In this document: piece by piece, positions 10,470-19,062 of the stretch | How the letters are laid out: each line of letters starts with the position of its first letter | How positions within the stretch are numbered: position 1 is the stretch's first letter | Source: JBBQXK01 sp052387255 | GTDB lineage: Bacteria; Pseudomonadota; Alphaproteobacteria; Rhodobacterales; Rhodobacteraceae | Direction of reading: 5' to 3' | Assembly (NCBI GenBank): GCA_052387255.1 | Contig: JBQTJI010000088.1 | Location: forward strand, 1-42,954 | Length of the DNA: 42,954 nucleotides | Position numbers and translations under genes: made by a program | Notes under the pieces: model-generated | Told to the model about the DNA's origin: nothing | What the model saw: the letters and a program-made list of their open reading frames with translations, nothing else | Database searches by the model: none

Positions 10470-11396
10470 TTAGCGGGCGTCCTGCGCCACGGCGGCACAG
10501 GTGGTGCGCAGCCACCGGCTGGTCGGATCGTCGTCCAGGCGCGCGGGCCAGAAGGCACAGAGGTCGAACCCCGGCACCGCGACCGGCGGGTCGAACACAT
10601 GCAGGGGACGCGCCACGCGTGACAAGAGCCGCGCGGGCAGCACCGCGACAAGGTCGGTCGCGGCCAGGATCGAGGCCACCACCGAAAACCCCGGCACCAC
10701 CAGCGCCACCTCGCGCTGCAGGCCAAGGGCGGCCAGGGCGTCATCCACCGGGCCGCGGAAATCACCCTTGTCGGGCGAGACCAGAAGATGCGGCCAGGCG
10801 CAGAAGGCCGCAAGGTCGACGGGCCCCTGCGTCAGGGGATGGCCGTCACGGACCGCCCCGAGATAGTGATCCGACAGCAGGACCAGCCCCGACAGGCCCG
10901 GCGGGGTGAACTGCGGGACGGTCAGCGCAAGGTCGACCTGGCGGTCCTGCAGGGCGGTCGCCAGCCGGTCGGACCGCGCCGCCTGGACCGCCACGCGCAG
11001 GCGCGGGGCCGCCGCGCGCAACTGCGCCAGCAATTGCGGAAGCAAGAGCGCCATCGCATAGTCGGACGTGGCCAGCGTCACCGCACGGTCCAGTCGCGCC
11101 GGATCGAAGACTTCCGATGTCTCGAGCCGGTCCAGCGCGTCGAGCGCCTGCCTGACCTGCGGCCACAGCGATTCGGCCAGCGGGCTGGGCACCATCCCCT
11201 CCGACCCGCGCTGGAACAGCGGATCGCCGAAGAAATCGCGCGCCCGCGCGATCTGTCCGCTCAGGCCCTGCTGCGTCATCCCCAGCCGCCGCGCCGCGCG
11301 CGTGACGTGACGCGTCGTCATCAGCGCGTCGAAGGCGCGCAGCACCCGCAGGCCCAGGGCATTGATATCGCGGCGTGCGATGACCGGCACCCCCAT
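10470..11396 (-). CDS. LysR-family transcriptional regulator
   Basis: A 308-residue DNA-binding regulator. The N-terminal winged HTH (about residues 15-75) contains the typical AARRLGMTQQGLSGQIAR recognition region and the FFGDPLFQR segment that ends the LysR HTH. A periplasmic-binding-protein-like effector domain follows (about 100-300). It is divergent from the glutathione transferase/CmcJ-like pair across a 115-base gap (11397-11511). By the usual LysR arrangement it probably controls that pair and itself. I saw no clean T-N11-A operator. The effector is unknown. Confidence 0.92.
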   Translation of the reverse strand: MGVPVIARRDINALGLRVLRAFDALMTTRHVTRAARRLGMTQQGLSGQIARARDFFGDPLFQRGSEGMVPSPLAESLWPQVRQALDALDRLETSEVFDPARLDRAVTLATSDYAMALLLPQLLAQLRAAAPRLRVAVQAARSDRLATALQDRQVDLALTVPQFTPPGLSGLVLLSDHYLGAVRDGHPLTQGPVDLAAFCAWPHLLVSPDKGDFRGPVDDALAALGLQREVALVVPGFSVVASILAATDLVAVLPARLLSRVARPLHVFDPPVAVPGFDLCAFWPARLDDDPTSRWLRTTCAAVAQDAR

Positions 11397-11511
11397 TATC
11401 TGTTGGCCAGAGGCTGCACCGCGACGGCATCTTCGGTCAACGCGACGTTCGCATCACGACGGGCGCGCCGACCAAGCACGACCACACATGGCACGCCAGG
11501 GAGGGGAAACC

Positions 11512-12165
11512 ATGGAACTCTACGCCGACCCGATCACGATCAACTGCCGCAAGGTGATGGCCGGACTGAAACTGATGGGCATCGACTATTCGGTATCCAA
11601 GGTCGACTATTTCAAGGCCGAGCAGAAATCCGACGCCTACATGGCGATCAACCCCAATGCCGCGCTGCCCGCGATGCGGGACGGCGACCTGACGCTGTGG
11701 GAATCGAACTCGATCCTGGCCTATGCGGCCGACAAGCATGGCAGGTCGGCCTTCTATCCGACCGATCCTGCCGGCCGCGCGGATGTCAACCGCTGGCTGT
11801 TCTGGGAAAGCGCGCACTGGTTTCCGGCCTGCTATACCTACATCGTCGAGAACTGCGTCAAGCCTTTGCTGGGCGGCGCGCCCGACCCGGCGGTGCTGGC
11901 AGAGGCGGAACCGGTGTTCCACAAGTATGCGGCGATCCTGGACCAGCGCCTGGCCAGGCAGCCCTGGCTGTGCGGCGACACACCCACCATCGCCGACATC
12001 GCGATTGCCGCCCCCATGCACCTGCACGGCTGGCAGCAGCTGCCCCTGAACAGCCACCGCCCGCTGCGCGCCTGGATGACCGAACTGGTCGAGCAATTGC
12101 CGGCCTGGCGCGACACGGCGGTGTTCGAAGGCTTCACCACCGACCGAAAGGAGGCTGCCGAATGA
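11512..12165 (+). CDS. glutathione S-transferase family protein
   Basis: A cytosolic transferase or reductase using glutathione. The ATG at 11512 is chosen because a strong ribosome site (GGAGGGG) sits just before it; the open frame starts upstream at 11362 without family sequence. The 217-residue product has an N-terminal thioredoxin fold with the cis-Pro region (NPNAALPAM, residues 47-55) and the glutathione gamma-glutamyl-binding ESNS (64-67). An all-helical C-terminal domain follows, with the conserved PTIADIAIAAPMHL. Its stop overlaps the next gene's start (ATGA), so the two products are probably made together. The substrate is unknown. Confidence 0.92.
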   Translation: MELYADPITINCRKVMAGLKLMGIDYSVSKVDYFKAEQKSDAYMAINPNAALPAMRDGDLTLWESNSILAYAADKHGRSAFYPTDPAGRADVNRWLFWESAHWFPACYTYIVENCVKPLLGGAPDPAVLAEAEPVFHKYAAILDQRLARQPWLCGDTPTIADIAIAAPMHLHGWQQLPLNSHRPLRAWMTELVEQLPAWRDTAVFEGFTTDRKEAAE

Positions 12166-12989
12166 ATGTGGCCAGCCCGCGCGCCGATGTGCGCGCGAAG
12201 ATCAACTACTCGGCCGACAACGGGCGGGCCATCGACTACTACTTCTATGACCCCGACCCGTCGCTGGAGCTGAACCCGCCCGGAACCGACGTGCAGGAGG
12301 TCGAGATCCGCGACGGCTGGGCGCAGGCGGCGTCGTTCCACGCGGACCGCGAAGGGTTCTGCATCGCCGACTTTCCGAACACGTTCGATGCGTTCGATGA
12401 CGAGGTGGCGATCAGGTCGGCGTTCTACGACCAGGCCATCGCCTTTGTGAAGGCGCAGACCGGGGCGAAGCGGGTGGTGGTGTTCGACCATACCCTGCGG
12501 CGACGGCTGCCGACGGACCTGGCGGCACAGACAACCACCAGCCGACCGGCGGTGCTGCTGGTCCACAGCGACTATACGCCGAAATCGGGGGTGCAGCGGG
12601 TGCGCGACATCCTGCCCGACGAGGCGGACGCGCTGTTGCAGGGGCGCGTGGCCTTCTTCAACGTGTGGAAGCCGCTGTTCGACGTGGTCGAGGAACTGCC
12701 GCTGGCCTGCTGCGACGCCCAAAGCCAGGCCGACGGCGACCTGATGGTGATGGAACTCAAGTACCGCGAGCGCACCGGCGAGATCTATGTGCTGCGCCAC
12801 AACCCCGATCACCGCTGGTGGTACTTCCCGCGGATGACACCGGACCAGGCGCTGCTGCTCAAGACCTATGACAGCGAAGCCGATGGCCGGGCACGGTTCA
12901 TGGGGCACACCGCCTTCGAGGACCCGAACACGCCGCCCGATGCCAAGAAACGGCAGAGCGTGGAAATCAGGACCATGGCGTTCTTCTGA
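12162..12989 (+). CDS. CmcJ/NvfI-like oxidoreductase
   Basis: A 275-residue protein of the family that includes CmcJ (cephamycin 7-alpha-methoxylation partner), NvfI and GA4 desaturase-like proteins, many of which are non-heme iron enzymes. Recognisable blocks are VVFDHTLRRR, HSDYTPKSGVQRVRD, DHRWWYFPRMTPDQALLLKT and the C-terminal HTAFEDP ... RQSVEIR. His135 and Asp137 (HxD) with His249 could form a 2-His-1-carboxylate iron site, and a downstream Arg could bind a 2-oxo acid; this is inference. The start ATG overlaps the glutathione transferase stop. The two-gene operon with its divergent LysR suggests modification of an electrophilic or aromatic compound. The true substrate cannot be read from sequence. 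Confidence 0.85.
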   Translation: MNVASPRADVRAKINYSADNGRAIDYYFYDPDPSLELNPPGTDVQEVEIRDGWAQAASFHADREGFCIADFPNTFDAFDDEVAIRSAFYDQAIAFVKAQTGAKRVVVFDHTLRRRLPTDLAAQTTTSRPAVLLVHSDYTPKSGVQRVRDILPDEADALLQGRVAFFNVWKPLFDVVEELPLACCDAQSQADGDLMVMELKYRERTGEIYVLRHNPDHRWWYFPRMTPDQALLLKTYDSEADGRARFMGHTAFEDPNTPPDAKKRQSVEIRTMAFF

Positions 12990-13016
12990 CGCGCGGGGGC
13001 GGGCTGCGGTCCGCCC

Positions 13017-13592
13017 CTACCGCGTCAGCACCATGCGGTCGCCGTCGATCTCGATGCGGAAGCGGCCGAGATACTCCATCCCCAGAAGCGAGCCGTCCAT
13101 CGCGCCGTCGTTCACATAGGCGGGCAGACGGGCGTCCACCACATCGCCGAGGGTCACGTCGGACAGCGTCACGCGCGCGGTGCGCACGGGGCCGTTGGCC
13201 GTGTTCGCCTCACCCAGGTAGGCCAGCGTCGCGGGGTCGATGCCCAGCTTGCGCGCGTCGTCCCGGCTGAGAACCACGCTGGTCGCCCCGGTATCGACCA
13301 GAAACTCCAGGGGCGTGCCGTCGATGGTCAGGGTCAGGTAATAGTGCCCGTCCGGTGCCCGCGGCAACACGACCGCGCCGCCCTCGGCCATCATCTGCTG
13401 CGGCGCGTCCGACTGGCGGATGTCGTTCCACAAGCCATAGCCCGCCATCACGCCGACGAAGATCAGCCCCCAGGCCATGGCCGTGCGCAAGGCAAAGCCC
13501 AGCCGCCCGCGATATTCGACCAGCACCCAGCCGCCGACGGCGACCAGCAGCAGGCCCAGGTAGATCAGCCGTGCGACATCGCCGTTGTCCAT
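13017..13592 (-). CDS. membrane-anchored retropepsin-like aspartic protease
   Basis: A 191-residue TIGR02281-type (clan AA) protein. I start it at ATG 13592 (MDNGDVARL); a longer frame to 13628 adds unconvincing residues. Two membrane helices (about residues 8-24 and 37-54) are followed by a single retropepsin domain with the catalytic motif FLVDTGAT (Asp100) and the second hydrophobic-hydrophobic-Gly segment SLLGMEYL near the end. Retropepsins of this size act as dimers, so two such chains would be needed for an active site; that follows from the family. The domain should face the periplasm. It converges on the CmcJ-like gene and lies downstream of trpE. Confidence 0.88.
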   Translation of the reverse strand: MDNGDVARLIYLGLLLVAVGGWVLVEYRGRLGFALRTAMAWGLIFVGVMAGYGLWNDIRQSDAPQQMMAEGGAVVLPRAPDGHYYLTLTIDGTPLEFLVDTGATSVVLSRDDARKLGIDPATLAYLGEANTANGPVRTARVTLSDVTLGDVVDARLPAYVNDGAMDGSLLGMEYLGRFRIEIDGDRMVLTR

Positions 13593-13635
13593 GGCCCCAG
13601 AGTTAGGCAGCGGTGCGCCTGCCTGCAAGGCAGGA

Positions 13636-13680
13636 CCGGGGGCCGGCCCCCGGACCCCCGGGATATTTCTGGACAGAAGA
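13636..13680. repeat. GC palindrome plus GGATATTT-type intergenic motif
   Basis: The 104-base gap between trpE and the protease gene contains a perfect 18-bp palindrome (13636-13653, arms CCGGGGGCC/GGCCCCCGG). It is followed by CCCCCGGGATATTTCTGGACAGAAG (13654-13680, partly overlapping the trpE side). The latter resembles a short intergenic motif that I have often seen repeated in Rhodobacteraceae genomes. It could act as a hairpin attenuating readthrough from trpE, but no T-run follows on the minus strand. Copy number cannot be judged from one window. Confidence 0.4.
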
Positions 13681-13696
13681 AGCCGCAGGTCAGGGG

Positions 13697-15208
13697 TCAG
13701 CCGTTGCCGCGCCCGGCGAACAGGCCCGCGCCCTCGGCGGCGGCGCGCAGGGCGCGGCTCTTGTTCACCGTCTCCTGGTACTCGGCCTCGGGGTCGCTGT
13801 CATAGACCACGCCGCCGCCCGCCTGGATGTGCAACTGCCCGTCCTTCAGCACCGCCGTGCGCAGCGCGATGCAGAAGTCCATCTCGCCATTGGCCGCGAA
13901 GTACCCTACGCCGCCGCCGTAGACGCCGCGCTTTTCGGGCTCGAGTTCGTCGATGATCTGCATCGCCCGCACCTTGGGCGCGCCCGATACGGTGCCTGCG
14001 GGCATGCCTGCAAGCAGGGCGGACAGCGCGTCCTGGCCCTCGGCAATCTCGCCCACCACGTTCGAGACGATGTGCATGACATGGCTGTAGCGTTCGACGA
14101 TGAACTGCTCGGTCGGGTGCACGGTGCCGATGCGCGCCACGCGGCCCACGTCGTTGCGCCCCAGATCCAGCAGCATCAGGTGTTCGGCCCGTTCCTTGGC
14201 GTCGGCCAGAAGGTCGGCCTCGTTGGCGCGGTCCTCCTCGGGGGTGGCCCCCCGTTTCCGCGTGCCGGCAATGGGGCGGATCGTGACCTCGCCGTCGCGC
14301 AGGCGGACCAGGATTTCGGGGGACGCCCCCACCACCTGGAACCCGCCGAAGTTGAAGAAGAACATGAAGGGCGAGGGGTTGGTGCGGCGCAAGGACCGGT
14401 AGAACGCAAAGGGCGGCGCGGCGAAGGCCTGGCTCCAGCGCTGCGAGGGGACGACCTGAAAGATGTCACCCGCGCGGATATAGTCCTTGGCGCGCTCGAC
14501 CGCCGCCTTGTAGCCGTCGTGCGAGAAATTCGACCGCGCCGCGCCGACCGGCGCGGCATCGCCCAGGTCGCGCGCCACGGCGGGCGCGCGGTCGAGGTCG
14601 CGCAGCGCGTCCATCACCCTCTCGGCCGCCTGCGCATAGGCCGCCCGCGCCGACAGGCCGGATGCCACCCAGGCCGGGGCCACCACCGTGACCTCGCCCT
14701 TCACCCCGTCCAGCACCGCCACGACCGAAGGGCGCAAGAGCACCGCGTCGGGCAGGCCCAGGGGGTCGGGGTTCACGTCCGGCAGGTGTTCGACCAGCCG
14801 GATCATGTCATAGCCGAGATAGCCGAACAGCCCCGCCGCGATGGAGGGCAGCCCCTCGGGCATGGTGACGGCGCTTTCCGCGATCAGCGCGCGCAAGCTG
14901 TCCAGCGGCGCGGCGGGATCGGGGCGGAACGCCTCGGGATCAAAGCGGGCCTCGCGGTTCACCTCGACGGAGGTGCCCCGGCAGCGCCAGATCAGGTCGG
15001 GCTTCATGCCGACGACCGAATAGCGGCCCCGCACCTCGCCCCCGGTAACGCTTTCCAGCATGAAGGTATCGGTGCGCGCCTCGCCCAGTTTCAGCATCAG
15101 GCTGACCGGCGTATCCAGGTCGGCGGCCAGGCGGGCAAAGACCAGCTGGTTGCGACCCTGACCCCAGGCGCGCTCGAACGTCGCGAAGTCGGGGGTCAGC
15201 GCCGCCAT
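13697..15208 (-). CDS. trpE: anthranilate synthase component I
   Basis: Converts chorismate plus ammonia (from the TrpG amidotransferase) to anthranilate, the first committed step of tryptophan synthesis. The 503-residue protein has the N-terminal tryptophan-feedback segment with FMLES (compare LLES). It also has the chorismate-binding blocks PIAGTRKRG, LLDLGRNDVGR, GTVSGAPKVRAMQIIDELE and GVVYDSDPEAEYQET. It begins two bases after the ppiD stop, so ppiD and trpE are cotranscribed. The partner trpG and trpDC genes are not next to it here; the next minus-strand gene is the retropepsin-like protease. Confidence 0.96.
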   Translation of the reverse strand: MAALTPDFATFERAWGQGRNQLVFARLAADLDTPVSLMLKLGEARTDTFMLESVTGGEVRGRYSVVGMKPDLIWRCRGTSVEVNREARFDPEAFRPDPAAPLDSLRALIAESAVTMPEGLPSIAAGLFGYLGYDMIRLVEHLPDVNPDPLGLPDAVLLRPSVVAVLDGVKGEVTVVAPAWVASGLSARAAYAQAAERVMDALRDLDRAPAVARDLGDAAPVGAARSNFSHDGYKAAVERAKDYIRAGDIFQVVPSQRWSQAFAAPPFAFYRSLRRTNPSPFMFFFNFGGFQVVGASPEILVRLRDGEVTIRPIAGTRKRGATPEEDRANEADLLADAKERAEHLMLLDLGRNDVGRVARIGTVHPTEQFIVERYSHVMHIVSNVVGEIAEGQDALSALLAGMPAGTVSGAPKVRAMQIIDELEPEKRGVYGGGVGYFAANGEMDFCIALRTAVLKDGQLHIQAGGGVVYDSDPEAEYQETVNKSRALRAAAEGAGLFAGRGNG

Positions 15209-15210
15209 GG

Positions 15211-17076
15211 CTATTGCTGCATCTGCGCATGGATCGCGGCGATGGCGGCCTCGTCCAGCGCGATGCCGCCGGCGCGGGTCTGCGCGGCGGTGAACAGCGC
15301 CAGGGCATCGGCCGACAGCGCGGCCTCGGCCTGGGCGGCGATGCCGTCGCGCAGGGGCGCGCGGTCGGGGTCGGCGGGGTCGGCGGGCAGGACCGTGTCG
15401 AGGCGCACGAGGGCGGTGAAGTCCGGCCCTTCGATCACCCTCACCTGACCCGGCTGCATCTCGAACACGGCGGGCAGAAGGCTGTCGGGCGCGCCGTCGA
15501 CAAAGCCGTCACGGGCGATGCGGGGGGTCACGTCCAGGATGCCGTAGGTGCCCAGGTTCGCGCCGCCCTCGACCTCGGACTTGATCGTGATGGCCCGGTC
15601 GGACAGCGCGCGGGCCAGGGCGGCGGCGCGCCAGGCCTGCGCGACCTGCGGCTCGGCCTCGGCCAGGGGGATCGGCGCGGGGGGCAGGATTTCGTCCAGC
15701 CGCAGCGCGGCAAGGCCGCCGTCGTCAAGGTCGATCAGGTCGGGAAAGTCGCCTTCGCCCGCCGCGGCGGCAGCTTCGCGGAACGCGGGATAACCGGCGA
15801 TGTCGGCGTCGCTGTCCGGGAAAAGGTCAATGGTTCCAAGGGTCATGCCCTGATCGCGCGCCAGATCCTCCAGCGTGGCACCCCCGGCCAGGTCGTCGTC
15901 GATGGCCTCGCGCCGGTCGGCGATGGCGCGCCGCGCGGCGTCGGCGGCAAGCTCGGCCTTGAGGTCCTCGCGCACCTCCTCGAACGGCGTCTCCTGGGCG
16001 GCGAGGATGCCGTTCATGCGGTAGACCGCAGGCCCGATGTCCGACGCCAAGGGGCCGACGACCCCCGGCTCGGCCAGGGCAAAAATGGCCTCGCCCGCCG
16101 CACCGAGCTCATCCCTGGCGACATCGCCCAGGTCCACGTCGGCCAGCGTCAGGCCCCGGTCGATCACCAGTTGGTCAAAGGCCTCGCCCGCGCCAAGGCG
16201 CGCCTTGGCGGCATCGGCGGCGGCCTGGTCGGGGAAGACCAGCCGCTCGACCAGGCGACGCTCGGGCTGGACGAATTCGGCGATGCGGCTGTCGTAGAGG
16301 TCGCGGATCGCCGCTTCGTCGATCTCGGTCGTGGTCGCGACGTCGGCGGGCAAGAGCGCCACATAGGTCACGCGGCGGCCCTCGGGACGGGTGAAGGCGG
16401 CGATGTTGTCGTTGTAATGCCTGGCGATTTCGTCGGGAGTCGGCGCTGGAACAGGCGCGGGCAGATCGGCCTCGGTCAGCCGCAGCAGGGTGAAGCCGCG
16501 CCGCTCGCCGACATAGGCTAACAGGGTGTCGGTCAGCACGTCGGGGGCGGCGAACCCGCCCGAGACCGCCCCGGTCAGCAGCGTGCGCGCGAGGTCGTCG
16601 CGCATCCGCGCCTCGAACCGCGCCTCGGTCAGATTGTTGCGCTCCAGCGTGAAGCGATAGGTCTCGCGGTCGAAGGTGCCGCCCACGCCCTGAAACGCGG
16701 CAATGCCGGTGATCTCGCGCGCAACCCGTGCGTCGCCCACGGAAATTCCCAGACGTGCCGCCTCGTTGTCCAGCGCCGCCGCATCCACCAGGTCCTGGCG
16801 CACCTTGCTGTCCAGCCCGAACTGCAGCGCCTGTGCGCCGGTGACGGGCTGGCCGACCTGGGCGGCAAAGGCGTTGACCTCGGCGCGGAAGGCGTTGGCA
16901 TAGTCCTGCGCGCTGATGTCGCGGTCGCCGACCCGGCCGATGGCGGTCAGCCGTCCGCCGAAGTTCGTGATGCTGAATCCGCCGAGGCCGACAATCAGCA
17001 TCGCCAGCATGACCCAGACGAGGACGCTGGCACCCCGGCGCTTTCTCGGGCGGTCTTCGGCTTCGTCGGCGGGCAT
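15211..17076 (-). CDS. ppiD: inner-membrane-anchored periplasmic folding protein PpiD
   Basis: A 621-residue SurA/PpiD-type chaperone that assists periplasmic and outer-membrane proteins leaving the Sec translocon. A charged cytoplasmic N-terminus (EAEDRPRKRRG) leads into one membrane anchor (about residues 17-38, VLVWVMLAMLIVGLGGF). A SurA-N-like domain (about 50-180) and a parvulin-like PPIC region (about 240-370) follow, with a long C-terminal part. It sits two bases upstream of trpE; this ppiD-trpE linkage is common in Rhodobacterales although the functions are unrelated. Confidence 0.9.
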   Translation of the reverse strand: MPADEAEDRPRKRRGASVLVWVMLAMLIVGLGGFSITNFGGRLTAIGRVGDRDISAQDYANAFRAEVNAFAAQVGQPVTGAQALQFGLDSKVRQDLVDAAALDNEAARLGISVGDARVAREITGIAAFQGVGGTFDRETYRFTLERNNLTEARFEARMRDDLARTLLTGAVSGGFAAPDVLTDTLLAYVGERRGFTLLRLTEADLPAPVPAPTPDEIARHYNDNIAAFTRPEGRRVTYVALLPADVATTTEIDEAAIRDLYDSRIAEFVQPERRLVERLVFPDQAAADAAKARLGAGEAFDQLVIDRGLTLADVDLGDVARDELGAAGEAIFALAEPGVVGPLASDIGPAVYRMNGILAAQETPFEEVREDLKAELAADAARRAIADRREAIDDDLAGGATLEDLARDQGMTLGTIDLFPDSDADIAGYPAFREAAAAAGEGDFPDLIDLDDGGLAALRLDEILPPAPIPLAEAEPQVAQAWRAAALARALSDRAITIKSEVEGGANLGTYGILDVTPRIARDGFVDGAPDSLLPAVFEMQPGQVRVIEGPDFTALVRLDTVLPADPADPDRAPLRDGIAAQAEAALSADALALFTAAQTRAGGIALDEAAIAAIHAQMQQ

Positions 17077-17144
17077 GGCGGTTCCTTCTGGCGGGGCCGC
17101 GCCTGTCTAGTGGCCTTCGGGCGCGGCGGCAAGGGGATGTCCGG

Positions 17145-18326
17145 TCAGGGGCGGAAGGCCTTGAGCCGGTTGAACATTTCCGTGATCCCGGCGCGGTCGG
17201 CATTGGCGAAGGCGATGCGCAGCTGGCGCGCGCCTTCGGGGTGGGCGGCGGGCTGGAACATCGTGCCGGGCAGCATCAGCAGGCCCGCCTCGCGCACCAG
17301 GCGCTTGGACAGGGCCGCGCTGTCCAGCGCGAAGGGGTGTTCGGCATAGGCGAAATAGGCCCCGCAACCGCGCAGGGTCCAGCCGTCAAGCGACTGGAAT
17401 CCTTGCGCAATCGCCGCGCGGCGCGACAGGATTTCGGCGCGTTCGCCCGCGACCCACTGGCCCAGGTTCCGCATCCCCCACAGCGCCGCGATCTGGCCCA
17501 GCTGGCCCGGGCAGATGGCGACGGTGTCGAGGAACTTCTCGACCTCGGCCAGGCGGGCCTGCGCGGCGACGACGGCCCCCACGCGGTGGCCGGTCAGCCG
17601 GTAGGCCTTGGAAAAGCTGTAGAGGTGGATGAACGTGTCGGGCCAACCGGGATCGGCGAACAGGTCGTGCGGGCGGCCGGGGCGCGCGTCGAAATCGCGG
17701 TAGGTTTCATCGACGATCAGCGCCAGGCGGTGTTGCCGGGCGAGGTCGCGGAACGCCGCGACCAGCGTGTCGGGGTATTCGACGCCTCCGGGATTGTTCG
17801 GCGAAACCAGAACGATGGCGCGTGTTCTTGAAGTGATGCGCGAAGCAGCGTCATCCGGATCGGGCAAAAGGCCATCGCCCGTGGGCAAGGGCACGGCGGT
17901 GACGCCCGCCATGTCGAGCCACATCTTGTGGTTGAAATACCAAGGGGTTGGCAGGATCACCTCATCCCCCGCCCCGGCCAGCGTCGCGAGGATGGCGGTG
18001 AAGGCCTGGTTGCAGCCCTGGGTGATGGCGACCTGATCGGGCGCGATCTGCCCGCCATAGGCCGCCGACCATTGCGACGCAATCTCGGCGCGCAGGGCGG
18101 GCAGGCCGAGGACCGGGCCGTAAAGATGCGCCGCCGGGTCGTTCAGCGCGGCCTCGGCGATGGCTTGGCGCAGGGCCAGGGGGGGCGGATCGACCGGGGC
18201 GGCCTGGCTGACGTTGATCAGGGGCCGGTCGGGCGGGAAGGTCAGCCCGTCGAGCCAGCGCCGCGCCTCCATCACCGGGGGGGCTTCGGTCGCGGCCATG
18301 GCGGGGTTGAGGGGGTGGAGCGTCAT
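17145..18326 (-). CDS. PLP-dependent class I/II aminotransferase
   Basis: Transfers amino groups between an amino acid and a 2-oxo acid. ATG 18326 gives 393 residues, the normal class I/II length; the frame continues to 19109 only as a shadow through gpt. Family landmarks are SPNNPGG (residues 175-181), the PLP-pyridine Asp in VDETY (Asp206) and the Schiff-base lysine in SFSKAYRLTGHRVG (Lys240). The substrate cannot be read with confidence. The leader carries three tandem 11-bp purine-rich units that look like repeated ribosome sites (18335-18367). It lies 62 bases after gpt on the same strand. Confidence 0.9.
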   Translation of the reverse strand: MTLHPLNPAMAATEAPPVMEARRWLDGLTFPPDRPLINVSQAAPVDPPPLALRQAIAEAALNDPAAHLYGPVLGLPALRAEIASQWSAAYGGQIAPDQVAITQGCNQAFTAILATLAGAGDEVILPTPWYFNHKMWLDMAGVTAVPLPTGDGLLPDPDDAASRITSRTRAIVLVSPNNPGGVEYPDTLVAAFRDLARQHRLALIVDETYRDFDARPGRPHDLFADPGWPDTFIHLYSFSKAYRLTGHRVGAVVAAQARLAEVEKFLDTVAICPGQLGQIAALWGMRNLGQWVAGERAEILSRRAAIAQGFQSLDGWTLRGCGAYFAYAEHPFALDSAALSKRLVREAGLLMLPGTMFQPAAHPEGARQLRIAFANADRAGITEMFNRLKAFRP

Positions 18327-18334
18327 GTTTGCGC

Positions 18335-18367
18335 GTCTTCTTTCCGTCTTCCTTACGTCTTCCTTGC
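18335..18367 (-). repeat. three tandem 11-bp repeats forming the aminotransferase ribosome-binding leader
   Basis: Directly upstream of the start at 18326, the minus strand carries three consecutive 11-base units (18357-18367, 18346-18356, 18335-18345). They read GCAAGGAAGAC, GTAAGGAAGAC and GGAAAGAAGAC. Each contains a Shine-Dalgarno-like purine core. The unit nearest the start is the usable site; the other two are extra copies. Confidence 0.75.
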
Positions 18368-18388
18368 GTGGAGACGTCATGCCGCCCG

Positions 18389-18892
18389 TCAGTCGTTGCC
18401 GCGCATCGGCTGGACGTATTGCAGCGCCATGTCCCAGGGGAAGAAAATCCAGGTGTCCTGGCTGACCTCGGTGATCCAGGTATCGACCTGGGGCTTGCCC
18501 GAGGGCTTGGCGTAGACGGTGGCGAAATGGGCGGCGGGGTACAGGCGGCGGACCAGTTCCAGCGTCTTGCCGGTATCGACCAGGTCGTCGACGATCAGGA
18601 TGCCGGTGCCGTCGCCCATCAGGTCGGCCTGCGGGGACTTGGTCACGACCGGGGCCATCTGCGCCTGGTGGTTGTAGGACCTGACGCTGATCGTGTCGAC
18701 GATGCGGATGTCCAGTTCGCGCGAGACGATCATCGCGGGCACCAGGCCGCCGCGCGTGATTCCGACCACGGCCCGCCAGGCCCCGCCGTTCGGACCGCGC
18801 CCCTGCAACCGCCAGGCCAGCGCACGGGCATCGCGGTGGATCTGGTCCCAGCTGACGTGGAAGCCGCGTTCGTGGGGCAGGCGGTCGTTCAT
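18389..18892 (-). CDS. gpt: xanthine-guanine phosphoribosyltransferase
   Basis: Salvages guanine, xanthine and hypoxanthine to their nucleotides using PRPP. The 167-residue product matches Gpt length. The PRPP-binding signature ILIVDDLVDTGKT spans residues 98-110. The base-binding and flexible-loop region ISVRSYNHQAQ (68-78) and the C-terminal WIFFPWD, typical of Gpt rather than Hpt, are present. It starts at ATG 18892, followed upstream by a 170-base gap with a dispersed palindromic repeat. The downstream neighbour is an aminotransferase. Confidence 0.94.
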   Translation of the reverse strand: MNDRLPHERGFHVSWDQIHRDARALAWRLQGRGPNGGAWRAVVGITRGGLVPAMIVSRELDIRIVDTISVRSYNHQAQMAPVVTKSPQADLMGDGTGILIVDDLVDTGKTLELVRRLYPAAHFATVYAKPSGKPQVDTWITEVSQDTWIFFPWDMALQYVQPMRGND

Positions 18893-18982
18893 CGTGCGGC
18901 TCCTCGGCAGGGCGTGACGCGGCCCTTCTAAGCCCCGGACGGGCGGCTGGCAAGGAAGGGAACCGCCGGTGACATAGCTTGT

Positions 18983-19026
18983 CCCCCCTCACCCCGGCCC
19001 TCTCCCCCGAGGGGAGAGGGGGCGCG
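18983..19026 (+). repeat. dispersed palindromic repeat, copy 1
   Basis: A C-rich element of about 44 bases whose core forms a perfect 10-bp stem: CCCTCTCCCC (18998-19007) with GGGGAGAGGG (19011-19020) and a three-base loop. It lies between the lysE-like gene and gpt. Nearly identical elements in the same orientation occur at 24568-24612 and 28681-28724. It could act as a transcription barrier after the fds-lysE operon. Confidence 0.85.
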
Positions 19027-19062
19027 ACAGGCGAGGGTGCCGCCTTTTGCGCAGGACCGCGA

